Assembly: GCA_013178155.1 (NCBI GenBank)
Contig: JABLXH010000014.1
Span: forward strand, 1-64,000
Reading direction: 5' to 3'
DNA length: 64,000 nucleotides
Source of the DNA: Armatimonadota bacterium
GTDB lineage: Bacteria; Armatimonadota; Zipacnadia; Zipacnadales; UBA11051
The translations under genes and the position numbers were made by a program. This document shows positions 41,626 to 50,380 of the stretch, one piece after another. The number at the start of each line of letters is the position of its first letter. The stretch's first letter is position 1. The notes beneath the pieces are model-generated. The model was given only the letters and a program-made list of their open reading frames with translations, was not told where the DNA came from and did no database searches.

Positions 41626-43002
41626 ATGTGGACCGTGTGGGTGGCGCTGATGGGCACTCTGGCGGTGGCCATGGTGCAGGCGGCGGGGCTGCCGGTGCCG
41701 GAGCCGAGAATCATCGCGTTGGAGGTGGAGCCGCCACGGCCGGGCGATCTGGAGAGCGCAGGGAGCCTCATTGCGGCCGATGTGGACAACGATGGGGCGA
41801 TGGAACTGCTGGTCACGGCGCCCGGGTACCTGGGGGCATACCGCACCGACGGGCGCCGCCTGTGGTCGCTGCGGACGGATATCCGGGTCGGGGGGCAGTC
41901 GGAGTCACAGGGCCTGCCGGGCCACCACGGTCCGGGCGTGGCGGCGGGCGACGTGGACGGTGACGGGGCGACCGAGGTCATCTTCTTGACGCAACACAGC
42001 CGGGTGCATGTGGTGGCAGGGGCGACGGGGGAGGAGGAATGGTCGGCGGCGCCGCCGGTACCGGAGGGAGCGCAACGCTGGGAGCAGGTCATGGTGGCCA
42101 CGTTCCGGGGGGTGGCGGACCAGGACCTGCTGCTGGAGGCGACCAACCGCGACGGCTACCGGATGGGTCGCTACCTGGCTGCCTACGCGGCCGAAGCGCT
42201 GCGGGGGGGCGGGGAGGCGCTGTGGTCCACGGCAGACTTCGTGTCGTGCGCGCACAATGGGGCGCGGCTGGCGGACCTGGATGCCGACGGGCGTGACGAG
42301 GTGCTGGGCGCGACCATGCTGGGACCCGACGGCAAGCTGCTGGTGGAGATCCCGCTGCGGGGCCATGTGGACTCGGTGTTCGTCGGCGATGTGGTGCCGG
42401 AGCGGCCCGGGCTGGAGGTGGTGATGCTGGAGGAGGGCGGGGAGGACGGCAACCGTGTGTTCGTCGTTGCCCGTGATGCGGTGCTGGTGGAGACGCACCA
42501 CGAGCATCGGGAGCCGCAGAACGCGGCCCTGGGACGGTTTGACCTGAGCCGGCCAGGGCTGCAGCTATGGTGCCGCAGCCGGGACAATGAGCATCAGAAG
42601 CCCTTCGTGTTCGGCAATACGGGCGAGCTGATTGCCCGGTATGAGATGGACGACGTGGCGCCGGGAGGTTGGACGGTGCGCGGGGTCGAGGTAATCTGGA
42701 CCATTGACTGGACCGGCGAGCCGCAGCAGTTGGCGGCGGCCAAGGAGCGGCACGAGGCGGGCGACGTCTGCCTGTTCGACCCGATCAGCGGCGAGTTTCG
42801 GCTGCGGCTTCCGGAGCAGGCGGCGCGGCTGTATGTGGCCGATGTCACCGGGGATTGGCGCGAGGAGCTGGTGGTGTGGAACGGGGCGGAGCTGCACATT
42901 TACGAGAACCCGGCGCCGAACCCGGACCCCGGCCGGGCGCGGCTGTGGGGCGAGCAGCGCTACCGTCGGGCGAAGGCGGTGTGGAACTACTACAGCCCTT
43001 GA
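41626..43002 (+). CDS. Secreted FG-GAP/VCBS-repeat propeller protein
   Basis: A protein of 458 residues. The ATG at 41626 has GGGAGGTGG six bases upstream and opens a signal peptide (WVALMGTLAVAMVQA). Calcium-binding FG-GAP motifs recur: ADVDNDGAMELLV, GDVDGDGATEVIF, ADLDADGRDEVLG, FVGDVVPERPGLEVVM and VADVTGDWREELVVW. The last two are the arrangement seen in rhamnogalacturonan-lyase-like and cell-surface propellers. No catalytic site is evident. It follows the PD40 gene by 22 bases and precedes the zinc-ribbon gene by 13, so co-transcription is almost certain. Confidence 0.82.
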   Translation: MWTVWVALMGTLAVAMVQAAGLPVPEPRIIALEVEPPRPGDLESAGSLIAADVDNDGAMELLVTAPGYLGAYRTDGRRLWSLRTDIRVGGQSESQGLPGHHGPGVAAGDVDGDGATEVIFLTQHSRVHVVAGATGEEEWSAAPPVPEGAQRWEQVMVATFRGVADQDLLLEATNRDGYRMGRYLAAYAAEALRGGGEALWSTADFVSCAHNGARLADLDADGRDEVLGATMLGPDGKLLVEIPLRGHVDSVFVGDVVPERPGLEVVMLEEGGEDGNRVFVVARDAVLVETHHEHREPQNAALGRFDLSRPGLQLWCRSRDNEHQKPFVFGNTGELIARYEMDDVAPGGWTVRGVEVIWTIDWTGEPQQLAAAKERHEAGDVCLFDPISGEFRLRLPEQAARLYVADVTGDWREELVVWNGAELHIYENPAPNPDPGRARLWGEQRYRRAKAVWNYYSP

Positions 43003-43015
43003 GGGGAGGCCGGGT

Positions 43016-43609
43016 GTGACCGACGACCGCAAGCGTTGTACGTTCTGCGGGGCTGAGAACCTACCGGCTGCCGCCTTCTGTGGGCAGTGCGGGCGGGGCT
43101 TTGGCGCGCCGGCACCTTCGCGGGCCACCCTGGTGGTGGGTATCTTCCTGGCGCTGATCGCCGGGGCGGCGGCATGCTTCCTGGTGATGCGGGCGGTGGA
43201 CGCGCCGGCGGGGCCGGCCAGCAAGGTACAGGCGGGTGTTGCCTTGCCGGCACCGGAGCCGCCGTCCGGAGCGCAGGCGGAGGGCGAGCCTGCCGAGGCA
43301 GAGGCGCCCCAGGAGGAGCAGGCAGTGGCCGCAGTTGAGGAAGGCGAGGCCGTCGGGTCGGCGGAGGCGGCGACCGACCTCGTCATGCAGCAGCCGGAGG
43401 TGCAGGAGTGGCTACGGCTCATTGAGGAAGCCCAGGCCGAGGGGAAGCAGCGGCGGGCACTGGTGGAGGTGACGGAGGAGACCGAAACGGCCTACATCGT
43501 CCGTGTGTTTGAGTCGGTGGAGGACGAGGAGCCGGGGCATGTGGCGACCTTTGGCTGGTACAACGTCAGCAAGACGGATGGCGCGATCAGTGACGCCAAC
43601 CCGCCCTAG
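43016..43609 (+). CDS. Zinc-ribbon single-pass membrane protein with periplasmic domain
   Basis: A protein of 197 residues with a GTG start at 43016, seven bases after GGGGAGG. An N-terminal zinc ribbon (CTFCGAENLPAAAFCGQCG, residues 8-26) should be cytoplasmic. One membrane helix (LVVGIFLALIAGAAACFLVM) follows, then a Glu/Ala/Pro-rich linker of about 60 residues and a folded C-terminal domain of about 80 (QEWLRLIEEAQAEGK, AYIVRVFESVEDEEPGHVATFGWYNV). The C-terminal domain resembles small lipoprotein or PepSY-like binding domains, but no name can be given. Zinc-ribbon anchors of this type are common near housekeeping genes in this lineage. Function unknown. Confidence 0.78.
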   Translation: MTDDRKRCTFCGAENLPAAAFCGQCGRGFGAPAPSRATLVVGIFLALIAGAAACFLVMRAVDAPAGPASKVQAGVALPAPEPPSGAQAEGEPAEAEAPQEEQAVAAVEEGEAVGSAEAATDLVMQQPEVQEWLRLIEEAQAEGKQRRALVEVTEETETAYIVRVFESVEDEEPGHVATFGWYNVSKTDGAISDANPP

Positions 43610-43621
43610 GAGGGCGCAGGG

Positions 43622-44134
43622 GTGAGCGAGACGATGGCGATGCGGTTTGCAGACCGTGACCTGGTGGAGATGCTGCGGCGTTCGTATGCGGCGGTGGATG
43701 GGCTGTGGTTCGTGATATGCGAGGAGGAGTTTGGCTTCGAGCGGGCGATGGCGCTGGATGAGCGCGTGTGGCGCGTGATGCCGAAGCTGCAGGCGCGAAA
43801 GGCACGGGAGCTGCTGGGGCTGACGGGCCACACACCGGCCGAGCTGGCGCGGGCGTTGGGGCTGAAGCTGACTGCGGAAGGACACAGGTTTCAGGCGACG
43901 GTCCATGGGGGCGGGGTAAGCATCGTCATCGAGGCGTGCCCGTGGCGGGCGGCGCTGGAGAAGTCGGGGCGTCTGCATATCGCCGCCGAGGTCGGCCGGC
44001 GCATCTGCACGGTGGAGGGCGAGGGCTGGGCGGCGGAGTTCGGGGGGGAGTTTGACTTTCGTATGGCGGAGTGCCTGTGTGACCAGGGCGAGCAGTGCTG
44101 CTTTGAGTTCACGGCACGGAAACAGCTTGCGTGA
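43622..44134 (+). CDS. DUF6125/ATC-hydrolase-like protein
   Basis: A protein of 170 residues with a GTG start and AGGAGGG overlapping the upstream stop. The pattern LRRSYAAVDGLWFVICEEEFGFERAMALDERVW near the N-terminus and the C-terminal EGEGWAAEFGG and CDQGEQCCFEFTARK match DUF6125 and the related L-2-amino-thiazoline-4-carboxylate hydrolase family. Members are small cytoplasmic proteins of unknown activity, some with a four-cysteine or heme/corrinoid-like sensing role proposed. It lies between a zinc-ribbon membrane protein and an APC permease in one operon. The family call is from pattern recognition and moderately sure. Confidence 0.65.
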   Translation: MSETMAMRFADRDLVEMLRRSYAAVDGLWFVICEEEFGFERAMALDERVWRVMPKLQARKARELLGLTGHTPAELARALGLKLTAEGHRFQATVHGGGVSIVIEACPWRAALEKSGRLHIAAEVGRRICTVEGEGWAAEFGGEFDFRMAECLCDQGEQCCFEFTARKQLA

Positions 44135-44146
44135 GGAAGACTGCCC

Positions 44147-45523
44147 ATGAGTGACAGCCAAGCGCCGGCGAGGAGCCCGGCTCAGGAGCCCGTGGTGACC
44201 CTGGCCCGTCACATGGGCCTGTGGGCCCTGGTCATCTATGGCGTGGGTGACATGCTGGGATCGGGCATCTACGCCCTGATCGGGAAGGCGGCGGGCATTG
44301 CGGGGAGCGCCATCTGGCTGGCGTTCCTGGTCAGCATGGTGGCGGCGCTGCTGACGGCGCTTTCCTATGCGTCACTGGGTTCGCGCTATCCCCGGGCGGC
44401 GGGGGCGGCGTATGTGACGCACCGGGCCTTCGGGAAGCCGCTGCTGTCGTACCTGATTGGTCTGGCGGTGATGGCCTCGGGGCTGACCTCGATGGGGACG
44501 CAGTCGCGGGCCTTTGCGGGGTACTTCGAGGGGCTGGCGCCGGGGGTCCCGCCGACGGTGATCGTGCTGGGCTTCATCGTCCTGCTGACGGCGGTGAACC
44601 TGTGGGGGATACGGGAGGCCACCTGGCTCAATGTGGTCTGCACCACGGTGGAGGTGTCGGGGTTGGTGCTGGTTATTGCGGTGGGGCTGCGGTACTGGGG
44701 CTCGGCGAGCTACCTGGAGGCGCCGCCGGTCAACGGCATGCCAGGGGTGCTGGGCCCCTCGCTGATCCTGCAGGGAGCGGTGCTGACCTTCTACTCGTTC
44801 ATCGGCTTTGAGGACATGATCAACGTGGTTGAGGAGGTGAAGGACCCGCGGCGGACGTTCCCGCGGGCGGTGGTGCTGGCGCTGGGGGTCGCGACGCTGA
44901 TCTACATGGCGGTCAGCGTCACGGCGGTGTCGGTGGTGCCGTGGTCGGAGTTGGCGGCGTCCAAGCAGCCGCTGGTGGATGTAGTGGTGCGCGCCGTGCC
45001 AGCATTTCCTCCCATCGTGTTCTCTGGTATTGCCCTGTTTGCCATCACCAACACCGCGCTGCTGAACTACATCATGGGTTCACGGCTGGCCTATGGCATG
45101 GCGCGGCAGGGCCTGCTGCCTGCTTATCTGGGGACGGTGCACCCGGTGCGGCGGACACCGCATCTGGCGATCCTGACGCTGATGGCGATCGTGCTGGCAC
45201 TGGGCCTGGGCTTTGACATCACACCGCTGGCGAAGGCGACCAGCGTGCTGTTGATGATGGTCTTCATCGTGATCAACTCCGCGCTGCTGGTGCTGCAGCG
45301 GCGGCCGGGGGAGCCGAAGGGGGCTTTCGAGGTGCCGAGGGTGGTGCCCGCCGGTGGGATTGTGGTGTCGGCCCTGCTGGTGGCCCATGCCAAGCCGCAG
45401 GAGCTGGTCGTGGCGATGGCGCTGCTGGTGGCGATCGTCGGGTTGTACTTCATCATGCGTCCGCGTGAGGTGACCGAGGACACCTTCATCGAGGCAGCGG
45501 AGGAGGCAGAGGCGACCCCGTAG
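44147..45523 (+). CDS. APC-superfamily amino acid permease
   Basis: A protein of 458 residues with about twelve hydrophobic helices. The first carries the APC substrate-gate motif VGDMLGSGIYALIGKAAG. The helix-6 region includes FYSFIGFEDMINVVEEVKDPRRTFPRA, the classic FxxFIGFD/E...EExKxPxR signature. The C-terminal ten residues are acidic (EEAEATP). It should import or exchange amino acids across the inner membrane by proton coupling. GAGGAAG lies eight bases before the ATG. Last gene of the operon, closed by the terminator at 45575-45604. Confidence 0.92.
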   Translation: MSDSQAPARSPAQEPVVTLARHMGLWALVIYGVGDMLGSGIYALIGKAAGIAGSAIWLAFLVSMVAALLTALSYASLGSRYPRAAGAAYVTHRAFGKPLLSYLIGLAVMASGLTSMGTQSRAFAGYFEGLAPGVPPTVIVLGFIVLLTAVNLWGIREATWLNVVCTTVEVSGLVLVIAVGLRYWGSASYLEAPPVNGMPGVLGPSLILQGAVLTFYSFIGFEDMINVVEEVKDPRRTFPRAVVLALGVATLIYMAVSVTAVSVVPWSELAASKQPLVDVVVRAVPAFPPIVFSGIALFAITNTALLNYIMGSRLAYGMARQGLLPAYLGTVHPVRRTPHLAILTLMAIVLALGLGFDITPLAKATSVLLMMVFIVINSALLVLQRRPGEPKGAFEVPRVVPAGGIVVSALLVAHAKPQELVVAMALLVAIVGLYFIMRPREVTEDTFIEAAEEAEATP

Positions 45524-45574
45524 GGCGTCAGACAGCAGGCGAAGAGTGCTTCCTGGGGCCGTATGGCCGTCCCG

Positions 45575-45604
45575 AACCCTCCGGCAACGGAGGGTTTCTC
45601 GTTT
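45575..45604 (+). terminator. Rho-independent terminator after the APC permease gene
   Basis: AACCCTCCG (45575-45583), tetraloop GCAA and CGGAGGGTT (45588-45596) form a perfect 9-bp stem with a GNRA loop, followed by TCTCGTTT. It is the clearest intrinsic terminator of the window and ends the five-gene operon before the holin cassette. Confidence 0.85.
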
Positions 45605-45695
45605 GGGGGTGCACCTGGAAGATTGGGCTTCGGAGTGTGCATCCTTCTTGGAGGACGTTGACAAGCGGGGTTTGGGTAGCGCGTGAGGAGGGCTT

Positions 45696-46253
45696 ATGTT
45701 GGCTGGCAACAAGACGTGTCGCATGGTGGGTCACGACTGCGGTCTGCGGGAGCAGGCCCAGTACGGAGGAGCGGTGCTGGTCGCCCTGGTGGACTCTCCG
45801 TGGAAAGTGGTGAGTGCCTTTGGTGCGGCAATGGTGACGGCGTTGACAGGGTTGTGGGACGGCACGCCCGTGCAGGTGCAGAAGCTGGTGGTGGCAGCGG
45901 GGGTGCTGTGGCTGCTGGACGTGGCGATGGGTGTCTTGCGGGCGTGGCGGCGGCCAGAGGAGGGCATCAGCTCGAACCGATTCGGATGCTCGGTCACGAA
46001 GGCGGCGGTCTACGGCCTGAGCATGGTGGCGGCCGAGGCAGTGGATGAGGGACTGGGGCTGGGCAATGCGGCACTGACGGCGCTGGCGACACTGATCGTC
46101 ATCCGCGAGGCGACATCGTTCGTGGAGAACTCGGCTCTGCTGGGGTTCCCGTGGCCCAAGGCGATCGCTGATCGGTTGGCAGCGATCCGGAGGGCTGCCG
46201 GGGAGGAGACGCCGTGTGATCCGGGTGGGGGCAGTGGGCCCCAGGGAGGGTAG
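45696..46253 (+). CDS. Phage-type holin (Phage_holin_4-like)
   Basis: A protein of 185 residues with GAGGAGGG before the ATG. Three or four hydrophobic segments start at about residue 27. The family signature is visible: LLDVAMGVLRAWRRPEEGISSNRFG (the LDxxTGxxkA...SS block) and LATLIVIREATSFVENSALLGFPWPKAI (the NE.lSilEN...G.P.P block). Holins of this class form inner-membrane lesions that let an endolysin reach the wall. It is followed within five bases by an amidase and then by a lysozyme-like gene. No phage head, tail or integrase gene is in the window. Confidence 0.75.
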   Translation: MLAGNKTCRMVGHDCGLREQAQYGGAVLVALVDSPWKVVSAFGAAMVTALTGLWDGTPVQVQKLVVAAGVLWLLDVAMGVLRAWRRPEEGISSNRFGCSVTKAAVYGLSMVAAEAVDEGLGLGNAALTALATLIVIREATSFVENSALLGFPWPKAIADRLAAIRRAAGEETPCDPGGGSGPQGG

Positions 46254-46257
46254 GAGG

Positions 46258-47028
46258 ATGGAGCTGAGTACCCTGACGCCCGTGGACCCATCGTCGGAGG
46301 AGCTTGTGGCCTGGCTGACGCGGACGGGCTACCGCCGGCCCCTGGCGACGGTGTTGCACCACACATGGAAGCCGACCGCGGCCAGCTTCCAGGGCCGGCG
46401 TACCTTGGAGGCCATTCGGCGAGCGCACCGCCAGAGCGTGTCGGACATCATGGCGAACCTGTACGCAGCCCCTGATGGCAAGGTGTACACGGCACGGCCG
46501 CTGAGCCGGGCGAACTGGGCGCATGCGCTGATCCGGCGGCGGCCGGCGGAGGCGGAGACGTGGGCGCTGGCTGGAGGTGATCCGCAGTGGTTCAACTGCT
46601 ACGCCCTGGGGCTGGAGGTGGTGGCGGACTTTGACCGGGAGGACCCGCTGGGTGGAGGCCCGGCGGGGCGAGCGTTTGAGACGGCGATGATGGCGCTGAC
46701 GACAGTGCACCGGACCTTTGACCTGCCGGCGGGACGGCTGTTCTTTCACCGGGATGTGGAGTACAAGACCTGTCCGGGGAGGCTACTGGACCGGGCGGAG
46801 GTGCGGGTCGAACTGGCGCGGCGATTGGAGGCGGAGATGGGAGAGGCTATCAAGGTTCACTTGCTGCCGGATGATCGGCTCATTGACTGCCGGGCCGAGC
46901 TCAGGGGCGAGACGGTGCGCTGTGACCTCAGGCCGCTGGCAGAGGCGCTGGGGACAAGGGTCAGCTATCGGCCGGACCATGGGAAGGTGTACGTGCGACG
47001 GACAGAGGCGATAGCGGGCCCTCGGTGA
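46258..47028 (+). CDS. N-acetylmuramoyl-L-alanine amidase with C-terminal copper-amine-oxidase-N-like domain
   Basis: A protein of 256 residues. The ATG at 46258 directly follows GGAGGGTAGGAGG, and the holin stop is five bases upstream. The amidase_2 (T7-lysozyme/PGRP) fold spans residues 30-190: VLHHTWKPT gives the first zinc His, WALAGGDPQWFN the middle strand, and FHRDVEYKTCPG the second His and zinc Cys. No signal peptide is present, as expected for a holin-released endolysin. Residues 200-250 (VHLLPDDRLIDCRAELRGET to VSYRPDHGKVYVRR) match the copper-amine-oxidase N-terminal domain, a likely wall-binding module. Four-base overlap with the next gene. Confidence 0.86.
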   Translation: MELSTLTPVDPSSEELVAWLTRTGYRRPLATVLHHTWKPTAASFQGRRTLEAIRRAHRQSVSDIMANLYAAPDGKVYTARPLSRANWAHALIRRRPAEAETWALAGGDPQWFNCYALGLEVVADFDREDPLGGGPAGRAFETAMMALTTVHRTFDLPAGRLFFHRDVEYKTCPGRLLDRAEVRVELARRLEAEMGEAIKVHLLPDDRLIDCRAELRGETVRCDLRPLAEALGTRVSYRPDHGKVYVRRTEAIAGPR

Positions 47029-47621
47029 GCCCTCCGGATGAACCGGAGGGCGCTCTGGAAGTGGTGCCGCAGGTGTGGGTTGAGCGCTACGCGTCGTTGC
47101 CTGCCGGATGGTGGGGTCAGCACGCCCCAGCGCTGGTAAGGAAGGTCCCTGAACTGCCCGATCGCCTGGATGGCTTGTGTCGGTTGCACCATGTGGACCC
47201 TCGCCTCCTGCTTGTGCGGATGCAAGTGGAGCAGTCGGCGCTGACGTATGCCTGGGATGAGTCGGCATGGGACTACGCGGGGGGAGACACGGAGAAGCTG
47301 AGGTATCTGTGCGGGGCGGATCGGACGGATGGCGGTGACCGACCTGGCGGATGGTTCGGGTGGGAGCGGCAGTTGCAGGCCGTCGTGGGGCGGTTCCGGT
47401 ACTGGTACCGGGGACGCGGTGGACCGGGGCTGCTCAATTGGCTCGGGCTCTCGGAAGACCCCCGGTTCCGGCCGGGTCAGCCCTGCCGGGTCGCCGGCGG
47501 TGTGATCGTCCCCGCCAACCAGGCCAGCGCGGACTGCCTGCGTTACACGCCGCACCGCAGAGCAGCGGAGTTGGTGAGGAGTACAGGGAGACGGTACTTT
47601 GGGACGGACTATGACGGTTGA
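47025..47621 (+). CDS. Putative lysozyme-like peptidoglycan hydrolase
   Basis: A protein of 198 residues with a GTG start that overlaps the amidase stop (GTGA). Features of lytic transglycosylase/lysozyme-like proteins are recognisable: LLLVRMQVEQSALTYAWDES, where Glu would be the catalytic acid, LCGADRTDGGDRPGGWFGWERQLQAVVGRFRYWY and NQASADCLRYTPHRRAAELV, which matches the common N.ATAALYxYTPH end motif. No signal peptide. In the cassette it would be a second wall-cutting enzyme beside the amidase. The family call is from motif layout only; the catalytic assignment is tentative. Confidence 0.6.
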   Translation: MSPPDEPEGALEVVPQVWVERYASLPAGWWGQHAPALVRKVPELPDRLDGLCRLHHVDPRLLLVRMQVEQSALTYAWDESAWDYAGGDTEKLRYLCGADRTDGGDRPGGWFGWERQLQAVVGRFRYWYRGRGGPGLLNWLGLSEDPRFRPGQPCRVAGGVIVPANQASADCLRYTPHRRAAELVRSTGRRYFGTDYDG

Positions 47622-47728
47622 TGGGGTGGCCGCCGAGAGGAGTGTCTGCGCCAGCGGAGGTGAGGGGAGGGTGGCGCCGGAACCGGGAGGGCGTGACGTA
47701 TGACGCTTGTTACGGAGGCCTGCTAACG

Positions 47729-50380
47729 ATGGGACTAGCGCCGGTTACGGCGGCCGTGTTGGCGGTATTGCTGCTGGTTGCGCCTGTTTGCGGTGAGGAA
47801 GGCGGCTGGCTGCATCCGGCTGGCCTGGTGAATCGCGAGAACGTCCGGACCATGCGTGAGAAGGTGCGGCGGTACCAGTGGGCGCGGGAGGTGCAAGAGG
47901 GGCTGGTGGCCGGGACGCGGCGGTGGATGGAGGTGCCGGTAGAGCGGCTGCGAGAGCTTACCCCGACGCGACGAGGTAACGTGTACCACAACTTCACGTG
48001 TCCGGCGGACAATGCGCGACTGACGTTTGACCCCTTCGAGGACAAGACGTTCTCCTGTCCGGCCTGCGGCAAGACGTACGCGGCTGACCAGGAGTCCACA
48101 GTGTACCCCGAGGGTGAAGCTTACCATGGGACGCTCTACGACGGCTGGAGCTGTCTGTACTTCATCGCGATCGCGCACGCCTGCTGGCACATGGGGCTGG
48201 TGTATCAACTCACCGGCGATGAGGCTTACGCGCGGCGGGCGAGAGACATCCTGCTGATCTATGCCGATAACACCCCGAAGATGGCTCGCGAGGAGGTCGG
48301 GGGCTCGAAAGTCATCTTCACGTACAATCGCGAGGGCGAGACGCGGATCCTGGAGTTCGCGGGGGCCTATGACCTGATCCGGGACAGTGGGGTTCTGAGC
48401 GACGAACAGAAGGCGCACATCGAGGGCGACTTCCTCAAGCCGTTCTGTGAGGACGTGTTCATGGACCCCGAGATGCGGATGGACTGGAACAACGTGTTCT
48501 GGTGGCAACTGGCGATCGCGCAGGTGGGGGTAGCGCTGGAGGATCGGCGGTACCTGGACTACGCCTTCGGGCTAGGCGACTACTCGCCGGCGAAGCGGCC
48601 CCAACATCGGAGTTTGGCGTATTCGGCGACCCATCATTTCCGACCGGATGGAGCGCACTTCGGACTGAACACGGGGTATCAGCTCTACCCGCTGACCGCG
48701 CTGCTGCAGACCATCGCCCTGGGGGCGAACCTGGCCCAGCAGGAGCCCAAGCGGTTCCCGCCGGCGGAGTTTGACTTGCGCGACCCGCAGAACCCGGTGG
48801 GCGATGTGGCGCGGCGGGCGGTGTACTGGTATCTGGCGTTGGCGCTGCCGGACTACACCATGGCAACTGTGGGTGACTCAATGCTGTCACGGGACAGCCT
48901 GAAGGCCTATGACCCGATCGCCGAGCTGGCCTATCAGTACTTCGGGGTCAACGAGGTGGCATACTACCCGCAGATGAACACGACGCGGGGGCTGTGGGGG
49001 CTGCTATGGGGGGCTCCGGAGGTGGTGCGGCGGCCGGTACGCTTTGAGAGTGCGCGGTTGAGCAGCGGCTTCACGGCGCTGCGGAAGGAGTATGGGGGGA
49101 AGCGGCTCTACGTGGGTCTGAACCATCTGCAACCCGGCGACGGTCACCAGCATGCAGACCGGCTGGGGATCATCACCTATGCCTGCGACCGGCTGCTGGG
49201 TCTGGAAAAGGGGACACCGTACAACGACTATGCGGTGCGGGAAGTGGCTCGGGCGTCCTATGGTCACAATACCGTCACCGTGGACCGTCGGTCACAGCCC
49301 AACGGCAGCCAGTTACGCGGCGAGCAGGTCCCCCAGGTGAAGTGGTTCGTGTCGGACCCGGAGGTGGAGTTCGCGGAGGTATGGGGCGACCGTATCTACG
49401 GCCAGACGGAGCGGTACCGCCGGGCTGTGGCGATAGTGGATGACCTGGTGGTGGATGTTTTCGATGTAGTGGGCGGGGCGACAAGGGACTGGTTGTACCA
49501 CTGCCAGGGCAACCTGGACATCGGCTTACCGCTGGAGGCGGAGGAGGAGTTTGACACGCCGGCGTACGTGGTGGGAGGGACCGCGCATTGCGAACGGGCG
49601 GAGACTGATGGCAACTGGCAAGCGAGATGGACGCTGCCGGCGAGCTCCGGTGCGCCGTACGCGGGTCGGCGGAGGCCGGTGCGCCACCAGGTCACGATGC
49701 TGGGAGCGGAAGGTACGGAGGTCTTTCGGTTGGGCACGTACCCGGTTCAGCCTGCGGCGGATGGAGAGAGCTTTGCGGAGATCCTGACGGGTGGGCAAGG
49801 GGCCGCGGAGGGGGCTACCTGCAAGGGTCTGACGCAGACGCTCCTGGCAAGACGCAAGTCGGGCCAGGCCCCCTTTGTGGCGGTGTATGACACGTACCAT
49901 GTGCGGCCCAGCTTGCGGGGGCTGGAGATGGTGGGGACGTCTGCGCCGGGGGCGGTTGTGGTGCGTCTGCAGGGGCGAGGCAGCGAGCGGTGGGTGGTGT
50001 ACAACCCGAACGCGGTCCAGGGAGTGCGGTTTGGAGGGCCGTGGGGAGGGGCGCGCTTTGAGGGGCACTTTGCGGTCATCAGAATGGAGCCAAGTGGCGA
50101 GGTGTCGGGGCTGAGCCTCGTCGGAGCGAAGTTGTTGAGGCTAGGCAGTCTGTCGGTTGAGCTGGCCGAGGCGGGGAACGTCTTCATGACGCGCCGAAAG
50201 GACGGGCGCTTTGCGGCGCGGACATGGGCGGACCTGGCCTATGAGACGGTTGCGGGGGAGAACGTCGTGGCGCCCTGTCCAGCGAGGCGGGTGAGGGTGC
50301 GGACCGGGGCCGAGAGCTATGAGGTGCTGGCGCGGGAGGGGGGTGGCCGGCTGCGCTCACGGGCTGCGACGAGTGGATAG
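47729..50380 (+). CDS. Secreted heparinase II/III-family polysaccharide lyase
   Basis: A protein of 883 residues. The ATG at 47729 has GGAGG ten bases upstream and opens a signal peptide (VTAAVLAVLLLVAPVCG). An unusual small zinc-ribbon-like insert follows (FTCPADNARLTF...FSCPACGKTY, about residues 90-120). An (alpha/alpha) toroid covers about 130-440, and the anti-parallel beta-sandwich of heparinase II/III carries GDGHQHADRLGI (catalytic His region) and GHNTVTVDRRSQ. Related lyases cleave heparin, chondroitin, alginate or other uronates. Its 3' end overlaps the convergent response-regulator gene by 24 bases. No partner transporter is nearby. Confidence 0.88.
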   Translation: MGLAPVTAAVLAVLLLVAPVCGEEGGWLHPAGLVNRENVRTMREKVRRYQWAREVQEGLVAGTRRWMEVPVERLRELTPTRRGNVYHNFTCPADNARLTFDPFEDKTFSCPACGKTYAADQESTVYPEGEAYHGTLYDGWSCLYFIAIAHACWHMGLVYQLTGDEAYARRARDILLIYADNTPKMAREEVGGSKVIFTYNREGETRILEFAGAYDLIRDSGVLSDEQKAHIEGDFLKPFCEDVFMDPEMRMDWNNVFWWQLAIAQVGVALEDRRYLDYAFGLGDYSPAKRPQHRSLAYSATHHFRPDGAHFGLNTGYQLYPLTALLQTIALGANLAQQEPKRFPPAEFDLRDPQNPVGDVARRAVYWYLALALPDYTMATVGDSMLSRDSLKAYDPIAELAYQYFGVNEVAYYPQMNTTRGLWGLLWGAPEVVRRPVRFESARLSSGFTALRKEYGGKRLYVGLNHLQPGDGHQHADRLGIITYACDRLLGLEKGTPYNDYAVREVARASYGHNTVTVDRRSQPNGSQLRGEQVPQVKWFVSDPEVEFAEVWGDRIYGQTERYRRAVAIVDDLVVDVFDVVGGATRDWLYHCQGNLDIGLPLEAEEEFDTPAYVVGGTAHCERAETDGNWQARWTLPASSGAPYAGRRRPVRHQVTMLGAEGTEVFRLGTYPVQPAADGESFAEILTGGQGAAEGATCKGLTQTLLARRKSGQAPFVAVYDTYHVRPSLRGLEMVGTSAPGAVVVRLQGRGSERWVVYNPNAVQGVRFGGPWGGARFEGHFAVIRMEPSGEVSGLSLVGAKLLRLGSLSVELAEAGNVFMTRRKDGRFAARTWADLAYETVAGENVVAPCPARRVRVRTGAESYEVLAREGGGRLRSRAATSG

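Noticed and set aside
45658-45663. TTGACA as -35 box for the holin cassette
   Set aside because: No acceptable -10 at 16-18 bases; the expected place is occupied by the ribosome site.
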